From positions 124,001-188,000 of the forward strand of contig NZ_BQUV01000008.1 in NCBI RefSeq assembly GCF_022835695.1: a stretch of DNA of 64,000 nt, given 5' to 3'. Within the stretch, counting starts at the first letter, position 1, and each line of letters starts with the position of its first letter. The translations under genes and the position numbers were made by a program. The notes beneath the pieces were generated by a model. The model was not told the origin of the DNA and made no database searches. It saw only the letters and a list, made by a program, of their open reading frames with translations. Shown here piece after piece: positions 1-10,257 of this stretch. This stretch comes from Bradyrhizobium sp. Ce-3 (GTDB taxonomy: Bacteria; Pseudomonadota; Alphaproteobacteria; Rhizobiales; Xanthobacteraceae).

Positions 1-2586
<2,586 letters not shown>

Positions 2587-2604
2587 GAGAAGTCCGGATT
2601 GCCA

Positions 2605-2630
2605 ACGACGCGGTGTCATCGCCGCGTCGT
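2605..2630 (+). terminator. Hairpin after clpB
   Basis: A perfect 9-bp stem (ACGACGCGG at 2605-2613 with CCGCGTCGT at 2622-2630) with an 8-nt loop lies 19 nt after the clpB stop. There is no T-run behind it, so it may be an mRNA 3'-end stabiliser or a weak terminator rather than a classical intrinsic terminator. Confidence 0.4.
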
Positions 2631-2688
2631 CTCGGCGCATCATATGCAAGCCGAATATACAAGCTGACCTGCAACCAGGAAGAGCGCC

Positions 2689-2958
2689 ATGACGCAGCAG
2701 AACATCAAGGACAACATGGAGGTCATCGGCGCCGATGGCGTGCATGTCGGTACCGTCGATCGCGTCGAGGGCAACCGCATCAAGCTCAAGAAGAATGACA
2801 GCGACGGCTTCCACAAGGGTCATCACCACTATATCGAGCTCGGCTTCGTCGCCGGTGTCGAAGGCACCAAGGTGCGGCTGTCCGCCAATGCCGCCATTGC
2901 GGTCACTCTCGAGGAGGAGAGGTCCGGCAAGCCGGTTGGTCCGTCCGCGGAAGCCTAG
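2689..2958 (+). CDS. DUF2171 family protein
   Basis: An 89-aa soluble protein of the DUF2171 type, a small beta-rich domain related in fold to PRC-barrel proteins. Function is unknown. The N-terminal half carries the pattern NMEVIGADGVHVGTVDRVEG, and a His-rich stretch (GHHHY) sits in the middle. An AGGAAGAG ribosome site precedes the ATG. It stands alone between clpB and the encapsulin operon and could be cotranscribed with either. The family call is from recall of the conserved pattern. Confidence 0.75.
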   Translation: MTQQNIKDNMEVIGADGVHVGTVDRVEGNRIKLKKNDSDGFHKGHHHYIELGFVAGVEGTKVRLSANAAIAVTLEEERSGKPVGPSAEA

Positions 2959-3009
2959 CATTCCGGGCCCTTGTAAAGGCTCCGGCGGCATGCTCCTCTG
3001 CGCCTGTCT

Positions 3010-3043
3010 GGACGCCGATCCGGCGTCCGGTCCAAGCCTTTTT
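3010..3043 (+). terminator. Hairpin with T-run before the peroxidase gene
   Basis: GGACGCCG (3010-3017) pairs with CGGCGTCC (3021-3028), and a run of five T follows about ten bases later (3039-3043). An outer pair AAAGGCT (2975-2981) with AGCCTTT (3035-3041) would bring the stem next to the T-run. It may end the DUF2171 transcript, so the peroxidase operon would need its own promoter between here and 3076. Confidence 0.4.
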
Positions 3044-3075
3044 GCGTGGAATAGCCGTTAGTTAAGGAGACATGC

Positions 3076-4137
3076 GTGCCACCAGCCGTTCCGCAACCGG
3101 TCGCTGCGAAGCTGACCCGCGCGGCCATCTTCCTTGCGGTCACGATCAAGCCCAATCCGGAATATGATGCGGTGGTGCGGTCGCTCTGTGCCGACGTGGC
3201 CGCGCTGGTGCGCGCGGTCGGCTTCCGCGATCTCGAGGGCCGGCTGTCCTGCGTCATGGGCATCGGCTCCGATGCATGGGACCGGCTGTTCGGCGCGCCG
3301 AAGCCGCAGGGCCTGCATCCATTCCGCGAGATCAACGGCGTCCACCACGCAGTCGCCACACCGGGCGACCTGCTGTTTCACATCCGCGCCGTGCCGATGG
3401 ATCTGTGCTTCGAGCTCGCGACGCAGATCATGTCACGGCTCGGTGATGCGGTCGCGACCTCGGACGAGGTCCACGGCTTCAAGTATTTCGACGAGCGCGA
3501 CCTGCTCGGCTTCGTCGACGGCACCGAGAATCCGGAGGATCAGGCGGCCACCGAGGCCACCATCATCGGCGACGAGGACTCAGCCTTTGCCGGCGGCAGC
3601 TATGTCATCGTGCAAAAATACCTGCACGATCTGAAGAAGTGGAACGAGCTGCCGGTCGAGATGCAGGAAAAGATAATCGGTCGCCAAAAACTGTCCGACA
3701 TCGAGCTCGACGATGCGGTGAAGCCGAGCTACGCACACAACGCGCTGACGACGATCGTCGAGAACGGCGAGGAGCTCGACATCGTCCGCGACAACATGCC
3801 GTTCGGCAACATCAGCAGGGGCGAGTTCGGCACCTATTTCATCGGCTATGCCAAGTCGCCGCACCGGATCGAACAGATGCTGGAGAACATGTTCGTCGGC
3901 AGGCCGCCGGGCAATTACGACCGCCTGCTCGACTTCAGCCGCGCCGTGACCGGCACGCTGTTCTTCATCCCGCCGGCGACCTTCCTCGAAGACGTGACCA
4001 GCGAGCCGCCTGCTGCCGCGCCCGCCGAGCCATCGCTGGATGACGCCGGGGCCGACGCCACGCCTGCACAAGAAATACCGCCGTCCGACGGCTCGCTCGG
4101 GATCGGCTCACTGAAAGGAGAGGCTGGACATGAATAA
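3076..4137 (+). CDS. DyP-type haem peroxidase, encapsulin cargo
   Basis: A dye-decolourising haem peroxidase (class B-like, 353 aa) that oxidises substrates with hydrogen peroxide. The GTG start at 3076 is chosen because AAGGAGA (3064-3070) lies 5 nt upstream; the nearby ATG at 3072 is out of frame. The DyP signature GFVDGTENP carries the catalytic Asp. The proximal His is in SYAHNALT, and the distal Arg is in IVRDNMPFG. After the catalytic domain comes an Ala/Pro-rich linker of about 40 residues ending in DGSLGIGSLKGEAGHE, which matches the encapsulin cargo-loading peptide known from actinobacterial DyPs. The gene overlaps the encapsulin gene by 8 nt, consistent with translational coupling. 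No signal peptide is present, so it acts in the cytosol inside the shell. Confidence 0.95.
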   Translation: MPPAVPQPVAAKLTRAAIFLAVTIKPNPEYDAVVRSLCADVAALVRAVGFRDLEGRLSCVMGIGSDAWDRLFGAPKPQGLHPFREINGVHHAVATPGDLLFHIRAVPMDLCFELATQIMSRLGDAVATSDEVHGFKYFDERDLLGFVDGTENPEDQAATEATIIGDEDSAFAGGSYVIVQKYLHDLKKWNELPVEMQEKIIGRQKLSDIELDDAVKPSYAHNALTTIVENGEELDIVRDNMPFGNISRGEFGTYFIGYAKSPHRIEQMLENMFVGRPPGNYDRLLDFSRAVTGTLFFIPPATFLEDVTSEPPAAAPAEPSLDDAGADATPAQEIPPSDGSLGIGSLKGEAGHE

Positions 4138-4945
4138 TCTTCATCGGGGATTGGCCCCCATCTCGGACGCGGCATGGGCCCAGATCGAAGACGAAGCCTC
4201 GCGGACGTTGAAGCGCCATCTGGCGGCGCGCCGTGTCGTCGATGTCGATGGTCCGAAGGGAACGGACTTCTCCGCGGTCGGTACCGGCCATCTCAAGAAA
4301 ATCGCGACACCGGGCGACGGGGTCGAGGCGACGCAGCGCGAGGTCCGCGCACTGGTCGAGCTGCGCGTGCCGTTCGAGCTGTCGCGCCAGGCGATCGACG
4401 ATGTCGAACGCGGCTCCAATGATTCCGACTGGGATCCGCTCAAGGACGCCGCGCGCAAGATCGCCTTCGCCGAGGATCGCGCGGTGTTCGACGGCTACGC
4501 CGCCGCCGGCATTCAGGGCATCCGCCAAGGCACCAGCAACCCGGTGCTGACGCTGCCGCCGAGCATCAAGAACTATCCCGCCGTGGTCGCGCAGGCGGTC
4601 AGCCAGCTGCGGCTCGCCGGCGTCAACGGCCCCTATACGCTGCTGCTCGGCACCGAGCCCTATACCGCGATCGGCGGCGCCACCGACGACGGCTACCCGG
4701 TGCTGCAGCACATCCAGCGCCTGATCGACGGCAAGATCATCTGGGCGCCTGCGATCGCGGGCGGCGTGCTGCTCACCACCCGCGGCGGCGATTTCCAGCT
4801 GTCGATCGGCCAGGACCTTTCGATCGGCTATCTCAGCCACTCCGCAACCTCGGTGCAGCTGTATTTCCAGGAGACCATCACCTTCCTGATGCTGACCAGC
4901 GAAGCGTCGGTGGTGCTTGCGCCGGAGGCGAAGAAACCCGCCTAG
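4130..4945 (+). CDS. Encapsulin shell protein (HK97 fold, family 1)
   Basis: A 271-aa shell protomer that self-assembles into an icosahedral nanocompartment. It opens with MNNLHRGLAPISDAAWAQIE, the typical start of family 1 (linocin/CFP29) encapsulins. The length is normal for these proteins, and the C-terminal part (DLSIGYLSHSATSVQLYFQE) matches the HK97-like family end. Its ATG lies inside the last codons of the DyP gene, so the two are made together, and the DyP tail provides the docking peptide. From the family I infer that the shell confines peroxidase activity under oxidative stress. The conclusion is supported by both shell and cargo signature. Confidence 0.95.
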   Translation: MNNLHRGLAPISDAAWAQIEDEASRTLKRHLAARRVVDVDGPKGTDFSAVGTGHLKKIATPGDGVEATQREVRALVELRVPFELSRQAIDDVERGSNDSDWDPLKDAARKIAFAEDRAVFDGYAAAGIQGIRQGTSNPVLTLPPSIKNYPAVVAQAVSQLRLAGVNGPYTLLLGTEPYTAIGGATDDGYPVLQHIQRLIDGKIIWAPAIAGGVLLTTRGGDFQLSIGQDLSIGYLSHSATSVQLYFQETITFLMLTSEASVVLAPEAKKPA

Positions 4946-4968
4946 TCTGACCGGCGTTCACTCTTCCA

Positions 4969-5014
4969 GGAGGCTTCGGCCGATCCAAGCCGGAGCCTCC
5001 GTTGAAACTTCAAC
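4969..5014 (+). promoter_or_regulatory. Strong RNA hairpin between encapsulin and the 63-aa gene
   Basis: GGAGGCTTCGGC (4969-4980) pairs fully with GCCGGAGCCTCC (4989-5000), 12 pairs including one G-U, around an 8-nt loop. A second small palindrome GTTGAA/TTCAAC (5001-5014) follows directly. There is no T-run. It could be a processing or attenuation structure that sets the ratio of shell to downstream protein, or a terminator-like mRNA end. Confidence 0.55.
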
Positions 5015-5030
5015 GGAGAGGAGGCGCGCA

Positions 5031-5222
5031 ATGGACTACGATCTCTACATCAACCCGAAGAAGGCGTCGGTCGGTCTTTATGTCCGCAAGGGCGCCGGCC
5101 TTCCCGATCTCGGCGATGCCAAGGACTGGGTGTTCGACGGCACCTCGGCACAGGCCAATTTGCCGCCGCAACTCGTGAAGGAGATCGAGGCCAACGGCCA
5201 CGCCTTTCGCGACATGGATTGA
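5031..5222 (+). CDS. Conserved small protein, 63 aa
   Basis: A short acidic protein beginning MDYDLYINPKKASVGLYVRKG. I do not recognise a named domain. The ATG at 5031 is chosen over the longer frame because an AGAGGAGG ribosome site (5017-5024) sits 6 nt before it, and the longer frame would begin inside the encapsulin gene. It follows the encapsulin by 85 nt, separated by a hairpin, and may belong to the same transcript. Whether it is a second cargo or unrelated is open; it has no visible cargo peptide. Confidence 0.7.
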   Translation: MDYDLYINPKKASVGLYVRKGAGLPDLGDAKDWVFDGTSAQANLPPQLVKEIEANGHAFRDMD

Positions 5223-5233
5223 GACTCGGCCGG

Positions 5234-6520
5234 CTATTTCGTGCCGGCCTTCACCGGCGCGGTCTCGGGCATCAGGCTCATGGCGACGATGCCGACCGCT
5301 GCTGCGAGCAGCAGATACCAGGACGGCGCCAGCGGATCTCCGGTCACGTGCAGCAGCCACGTGACCACGAGCTGCGCGGTGCCGCCGAAGGTTGCGATCG
5401 CGACCGCATAGATCGTCGCGAACACGCCGCCGCGAATGTTCTGCGGCAGCGCCTCGGTGAAGGCGGCGTAGAATGCCGTGAACGGCAGCGAGCCGATGAA
5501 CGACAGGATGCCGAAGCCGAACAGCAGCGACCACGCGCCCGGGTCGTGGACGATCCACAGGAAGGCCGGATAGGTCAGCACCAGCACGACGAGCTGCGGC
5601 CAGATCATGATCGGCTTGCGTCCCAGGCGATCGGCGAGCCAGCCGCCCAGCACCGCGCCGATGATCTGCAGTCCGTTGCTCACCAGCGAGACGGTGAACG
5701 CCAGCGACGGCGACACATGCAGCGTGTTCTTGGCGTAGGTCGTCATGTATTGCGTCACGTAGGTCGAGATCGTGCCGCTGGCCAGGATCATCACCGCCAG
5801 CAGGATCACGCGAAGGTGCCGGCGCGCCAGCGCGACATGGCTGGAACGTTCGACCTGCCCGGCGACGGCCTCGCCATGCGAGACGGTTTCCGGCAGCGTG
5901 CGGCGCATCCAGATGCCGAACGGCAGGCAGACCGCCCCGAGCAGGAATGCGACGCGCCATCCGTAGGCCTGCAGCATGTCGGGCGCCATCGTGCTGCTCA
6001 GGATGACCCCGACCAGCGCGCCGACCGTCGCTGCGATCTCCTGGCTGGCCGGCTGCCAGGCCACCACCAGGCCGCGATTGCTCGGGGCCGCGATCTCGAT
6101 CAGATAGGCCGTGGTCGGCCCGACTTCGCCGCCGAGTGCGAAGCCCTGCACCATCCGCGCCAGAATCACGATGACCGGCGCCACGATGCCGATCGCGGCA
6201 TAGGACGGCGTCAGCGCGATGGTCAGGATCGCGCCGCCCATCAGCGCGAAGCTCAGCAGCATCGCCGGCCGCCGGCCGACCCGGTCGGAGAAGATGCCGA
6301 GCACGATGCCGCCGATCGGCCGCGTCAGAAAGCCGGCGCCGAAGGTGGCAAGCGACAGCATCAGGCTGCCGTATTCGCTCTGCGCGGGGAAGAAGGTGTG
6401 CCCGATCTCAGTCGCAAAGAAGCTGTAGGTGATGAAGTCGTAGAACTCCAGCATGTTGCCGATGGTCGCGGCAAAGGCGGCGCGCCTGACATTGAATCCC
6501 CTGCTCGCAATTTCCGGCAA
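5234..6520 (-). CDS. MFS transporter, metabolite:H+ symporter (MHS) type
   Basis: A 428-aa inner-membrane transporter with about 12 hydrophobic segments. The opening GFNVRRAAFAATIGNMLEFY and the loop GIFSDRVGRRPAML are typical of the MHS family (ProP, ShiA, KgtP), which imports organic acids or osmolytes with protons. It is divergent from the amidohydrolase gene at 6639, and the 118-bp gap could hold shared control. Its end faces the 63-aa gene with 11 nt between stop codons. The substrate cannot be read from sequence. Confidence 0.88.
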   Translation of the reverse strand: MPEIASRGFNVRRAAFAATIGNMLEFYDFITYSFFATEIGHTFFPAQSEYGSLMLSLATFGAGFLTRPIGGIVLGIFSDRVGRRPAMLLSFALMGGAILTIALTPSYAAIGIVAPVIVILARMVQGFALGGEVGPTTAYLIEIAAPSNRGLVVAWQPASQEIAATVGALVGVILSSTMAPDMLQAYGWRVAFLLGAVCLPFGIWMRRTLPETVSHGEAVAGQVERSSHVALARRHLRVILLAVMILASGTISTYVTQYMTTYAKNTLHVSPSLAFTVSLVSNGLQIIGAVLGGWLADRLGRKPIMIWPQLVVLVLTYPAFLWIVHDPGAWSLLFGFGILSFIGSLPFTAFYAAFTEALPQNIRGGVFATIYAVAIATFGGTAQLVVTWLLHVTGDPLAPSWYLLLAAAVGIVAMSLMPETAPVKAGTK

Positions 6521-6638
6521 CGCTCTCGGTTCCTTGTCTGCCTGTGCCGGGGGAGTATTATTCCTCCGACCATGTTAGGCAAGGCATGCCTCATAGCGCG
6601 ATCTGCATGCGACGAAAGCGACAACAAGGACAGGTCCG
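6521..6638. promoter_or_regulatory. Divergent promoter region, MHS transporter / amidohydrolase
   Basis: A 118-bp gap between two start codons that must hold both promoters. A perfect palindrome AGGCATGCCT lies at 6582-6591, within TTAGGCAAGGCATGCCTCA, and is a possible regulator site. I could not place convincing -35/-10 boxes. Confidence 0.35.
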
Positions 6639-7850
6639 ATGCCGGCCGACAAACTCTTCATCAATGCCAGGCTCGCCGACGGCACGCGCCGCGACATGCT
6701 GGTGCGCGGCGGCCGCATCGCTGCGATTGAGACGGATGCCGAACACCCGGCCGGAATCGAGATCATCGATCTCGGCAATGCACTTGTGGTGCCCGGCTTC
6801 GTCGAGGGCCACATCCATCTCGACACCAGCTTCTACGGTGACAGCTGGCGCCCGCACCGCCCCTGCACCAATGGCTTCGACGTCCACGAGCGGGTCGCGT
6901 TCCAGGCCGAGAACCTCGCCGCCGCGGCACCGATGGACGTGCGGGCACGGAACCAGCTCGATCTCTGCATCGGGCACGGCACGACGCAAATGCGCAGTCA
7001 CGTCATGGTCGACGGCTCGGTGGGCCTGAAGTCGCTCGAGACCATCCTCAAGGTGCGCGACGAGTACAAGGACCTGATTGACATCCAGCTGGTGGCGTTT
7101 CCGCAGAGCGGAATCCTCTCGAGCCCCGGCACGCCGCAATTGCTCGACGAGGCCATCAAGCTCGGTGCCAATGTCGTCGGCGGCCTCGATCCCGCGAGCT
7201 TCGACCGCGATGTCGAGGGTCATCTCAACGTCGTGTTCGGCGTCGCGCAGAAGCACGGTGTCGATGTCGACATCCACCTCCATGATGGCGGCATGCTCGG
7301 CGCCTTCGAGGTCGAGCAGATCGCGGCGCGGACGCGGTCGCTCGGCATGGCGGGCCGCGTCGCGGTCAGCCACGCCTACGGGCTCGGCGACATTCCCGTC
7401 GATGCCCTGAAGAGAACTGCCGACATCCTGGCGCGCTCGGGCGTCGCGATCATGACCAATGCGCCGGGCAGCCGGCCGTTCCCGCCGGTCGCCACGCTCA
7501 GGAAAGCCGGCGTCACGGTGTTCAGCGGCAACGACAACATCCGCGACTCCTGGTGGCCCTACGGCGATGGCGACATGCTGGGCCGCGCGATGATGATCGG
7601 ATACCGCTCGGGCTTCTACACCGATGACGAGCTCGCGATCGCATTCGACATGGTCACCGCGGCCGGCGCAAAGGCGCTCAGGCTTCAAGACTACGGCCTG
7701 TATGTCGGCGCGAAGGCCGATTTCGTCACCTTGAACGCCGTGCACATCCAGGAGGCCGTGGTGGCGCGACCCGCCGGACGCTCGGTCTACAAGGGCGGGG
7801 TCCTCGTGGCGCGCGACAATCGCGTCGTCAGATCAGCCGGCGGTTCCTGA
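6639..7850 (+). CDS. CodA-like metal-dependent amidohydrolase
   Basis: A 403-aa enzyme of the amidohydrolase superfamily, cytosine deaminase-like branch. Metal-site motifs are seen: GHIHLDT (HxH on strand 1), a His in DVDIHLHDGG, SHAYG, and the Asp in GNDNIRDSWWPYG that parallels the CodA motif around Asp313. The residue that aligns with the CodA proton-shuttle Glu217 appears to be Asp, and the surrounding sequence differs, so true cytosine deamination is doubtful. A related cyclic amide or N-heterocycle hydrolase is more likely. The divergent MHS transporter may import the substrate. There is no signal peptide, so it is cytosolic. Confidence 0.85.
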   Translation: MPADKLFINARLADGTRRDMLVRGGRIAAIETDAEHPAGIEIIDLGNALVVPGFVEGHIHLDTSFYGDSWRPHRPCTNGFDVHERVAFQAENLAAAAPMDVRARNQLDLCIGHGTTQMRSHVMVDGSVGLKSLETILKVRDEYKDLIDIQLVAFPQSGILSSPGTPQLLDEAIKLGANVVGGLDPASFDRDVEGHLNVVFGVAQKHGVDVDIHLHDGGMLGAFEVEQIAARTRSLGMAGRVAVSHAYGLGDIPVDALKRTADILARSGVAIMTNAPGSRPFPPVATLRKAGVTVFSGNDNIRDSWWPYGDGDMLGRAMMIGYRSGFYTDDELAIAFDMVTAAGAKALRLQDYGLYVGAKADFVTLNAVHIQEAVVARPAGRSVYKGGVLVARDNRVVRSAGGS

Positions 7851-7866
7851 ATCTGGCACCGCACCA

Positions 7867-7888
7867 GGGCCGCAACGACTAGCGGCCC
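7867..7888. terminator. Hairpin between convergent genes
   Basis: GGGCCGC (7867-7873) pairs with GCGGCCC (7882-7888) in the 28-bp gap between the amidohydrolase stop and the glycanase stop. There is no T-run on either side, so it is at best a weak bidirectional terminator. Confidence 0.3.
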
Positions 7889-8904
7889 GGAGGAATGATC
7901 GCGCGGAGAATCTCCCGATTCCAGCGTTGCCGCGCGCCATCGAACGCCGCGAAATCGTGATCGAACTGCCAATAGGCCCAGGCCCAGCCGAACTTTTCCG
8001 CGCGCCTCGCCATGAACGACAGATACTTCACCCGGCTGTCCGCCGGCGCGCTTTCATAGACGCCGAACTCGCCGAGATAGATCGGGCGCTGCTCCTTCTC
8101 CGACCACAGTCTGATCTTGTCGAAATCGGCCGAGGCCTTCGCTTCATCTTCCGCGGAGCCCCAGTTCAACGGGCCGATCTTCGAGAAGATCGGCGACCAC
8201 GGCGCACCCTGATGGGTGAATTGCAGCGGCGCGTAATAATGGAATGTGACGATGAGGTTTCTGTCGCCGGCGGGCAGTGCCAGCTGGTCGATCGGCAGCT
8301 CATCGACGTTCAGAACGGCGGCCACGACGCTCCGCGTCGGGTTGGTCTCCCTGATGATCGACAAACACGCGCCGAGCAAGGCGTTCCACTCGGCCAACGT
8401 CATATTCCCGCCCGGCTCGTTCAGGATCTCGAACACCAGCGCCGGATATTTCTTCGCATAGCGAGACGCGATCTGGCGCCAGAAGGCCTTCAATTTCACC
8501 GAGCATTCCGCGATGTCGCGCTGGCAGAGGTGGGTGTCGTGCTCATCAAGGACCGGGATCAGCTTCCGCGCCAGCACCTGCTCGATCACGCCGTCGAGAC
8601 GCTGCAGGACTGCGTCGTCGAGCACGTTGTCGGAATCCATGTATTTGAAGCCGAAGAAATTGATCCTGACATGCGAGAAGCCGGCCTTGCGGATCGCATC
8701 GAGGTTTTCCTGGCGGAACGGGGCGTTCCAATAGCCTTCCCAGACGCCGTCATAGCCAAGAATGTTGATGCCGCGCCCCAGCGCCGCGACGCCCGGAGAC
8801 GGACCCTGCCCGGCCGAATGCGCCGGCGAGATCAGCACGGCAACGAGCGCCGCTGCCAGCAGCACGCCGCACACCCTTTGTAGACGCAATCGAAACATCG
8901 TCAT
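7879..8904 (-). CDS. Secreted GH5 glycoside hydrolase (cellulase-like)
   Basis: A 341-aa exported glycanase of family GH5. The start at 8904 is chosen because the upstream extension is not protein-like, GGAG lies just before it, and it gives a proper signal peptide (MTMFRLRLQRV then a hydrophobic stretch ending SPAHSA). The catalytic acid/base Glu is in EILNEPGG and the nucleophile Glu in YLGEFGVYE. Its ATG overlaps the stop of the upstream ligase gene as ATGA, which indicates translational coupling. In this polysaccharide cluster it probably trims or releases the exported polymer, as glycanases do in other exopolysaccharide operons. Confidence 0.9.
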   Translation of the reverse strand: MTMFRLRLQRVCGVLLAAALVAVLISPAHSAGQGPSPGVAALGRGINILGYDGVWEGYWNAPFRQENLDAIRKAGFSHVRINFFGFKYMDSDNVLDDAVLQRLDGVIEQVLARKLIPVLDEHDTHLCQRDIAECSVKLKAFWRQIASRYAKKYPALVFEILNEPGGNMTLAEWNALLGACLSIIRETNPTRSVVAAVLNVDELPIDQLALPAGDRNLIVTFHYYAPLQFTHQGAPWSPIFSKIGPLNWGSAEDEAKASADFDKIRLWSEKEQRPIYLGEFGVYESAPADSRVKYLSFMARRAEKFGWAWAYWQFDHDFAAFDGARQRWNREILRAIIPPGR

Positions 8905-10178
8905 GGCTGCTCCAACTCGTGCGACGACGGGACCGGCCGGCAAATCGCAAGGAAGAATGCGACCAGCAGCACCGACGTGAACGTCGTGGAACGAAGGAAT
9001 ACCGTCTCGGTGAAATTGGTTTGGCCGCTGAGGAAGACGAACCCGATGATCAGCGCGCAATGCAGGCGGTCGATCGCCCGCGCCGCGATCAGACAGAGCA
9101 CCTTGTAGGAGAACAGGAAGACGCTTGCCGTGAACAGGACGTAGCCCACGAAACCGGTCTCGACGAGAATGGCGATATAGCCATTGTGGTAGTTGTCGAG
9201 CACCCAGCCTCGGCTCTGCTCGAAATAGTCGTAGATCGCCGGATTGGTCCAGAAGCCGTTGATTCCGAAGCCGAGCAGCGGCGCATCATCGAAATGGCTG
9301 ATAGCGTATTGCCAGATGAAGGTTCTCTCGGTGAAATCGATCGTGGTGTCGAAGACGTGGATCGCGTCGTATCCGGTCGTGTAGAAGTACAGCATCAGAA
9401 ACACGGCGGCGACGCACATCACGCTCGGCAAAACCGCATAGACCTGCATGCACCTGACGGACCACAAGGACGTCAACAGCAGCATGCAGGCGACCAGCGA
9501 CAAGGCACCGGCTCCGCGCGATTCCGAGAGGATCACGCAAGTCGACGCCAGGACGAAGGTCACGAGGAACGGCAGCCATCCCTGTCCGCTCATCTTTCGA
9601 TAGCAGGCAAAGAACATCAGGAGTGCGCCGGTAAAGCCGAGGGCCTGCTTCGACGCGAAGATGCCTTGCCACTGCCCCATGTGCTGCCAGCCCTGGTCGA
9701 GGCCGATATCCGGAAACAACACCGAGCAAACCACCGATGCCGCGATCAGAACGAAGAGACCGCGGGTCATCGATTTTACGATGTCGTCGATGTCAACGCG
9801 GGTAATCAGACAGAACGCGCCAAGCGTGGTGATAAAGAGCGCTCCGGCCTTCATGAGCGCTTCGGCGTTCAAATTGGTCCAGAGTACGGAGATCACGGCA
9901 AAGCCGTAGAAAGCGACAATCGCCAACGTGTCGAGACCGAAGCCCAGCCGCAGACGCGGGCGCACGAAAAGGCTTGCGTAGATCAGCACGCCCCACAGCA
10001 GGAGGGCGGCCACCTGCTGCACCAAGGTCAGCTCCTGCGGAAGCAGCGCGAAGTTGAGGATCCCCATCGACATGATCACGTTGATGGTGATCGACCAGTT
10101 GATGATGGTCGCTGCGAGGCCTTCCGCCTCGACACCGGGCGCCTGCCAGGTCGAGCTATTGAGCGCGCGTCCGTCCAT
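8901..10178 (-). CDS. O-antigen ligase / Wzy-type polymerase family membrane protein
   Basis: A 425-aa protein with about ten or more membrane segments and one large periplasmic loop (around residues 260-340) containing GFGINGFWTNPAIYDYFEQ and DNYHNGYIAILVETG. The His-containing HNGYI-type motif is typical of the Wzy_C (O-antigen ligase) family. It would polymerise or ligate lipid-linked sugar repeats at the periplasmic face. It is coupled to the GH5 gene by a 4-nt overlap and lies downstream of a WecG-type transferase. Confidence 0.88.
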   Translation of the reverse strand: MDGRALNSSTWQAPGVEAEGLAATIINWSITINVIMSMGILNFALLPQELTLVQQVAALLLWGVLIYASLFVRPRLRLGFGLDTLAIVAFYGFAVISVLWTNLNAEALMKAGALFITTLGAFCLITRVDIDDIVKSMTRGLFVLIAASVVCSVLFPDIGLDQGWQHMGQWQGIFASKQALGFTGALLMFFACYRKMSGQGWLPFLVTFVLASTCVILSESRGAGALSLVACMLLLTSLWSVRCMQVYAVLPSVMCVAAVFLMLYFYTTGYDAIHVFDTTIDFTERTFIWQYAISHFDDAPLLGFGINGFWTNPAIYDYFEQSRGWVLDNYHNGYIAILVETGFVGYVLFTASVFLFSYKVLCLIAARAIDRLHCALIIGFVFLSGQTNFTETVFLRSTTFTSVLLVAFFLAICRPVPSSHELEQP

Positions 10179-10257
10179 TCGATTGTACTCCGCTCATTGG
10201 ATGAGCGTGCAACTCCGGCGGATCGGGTCGGAGCGCATATTGCACGCGAGATTGATT

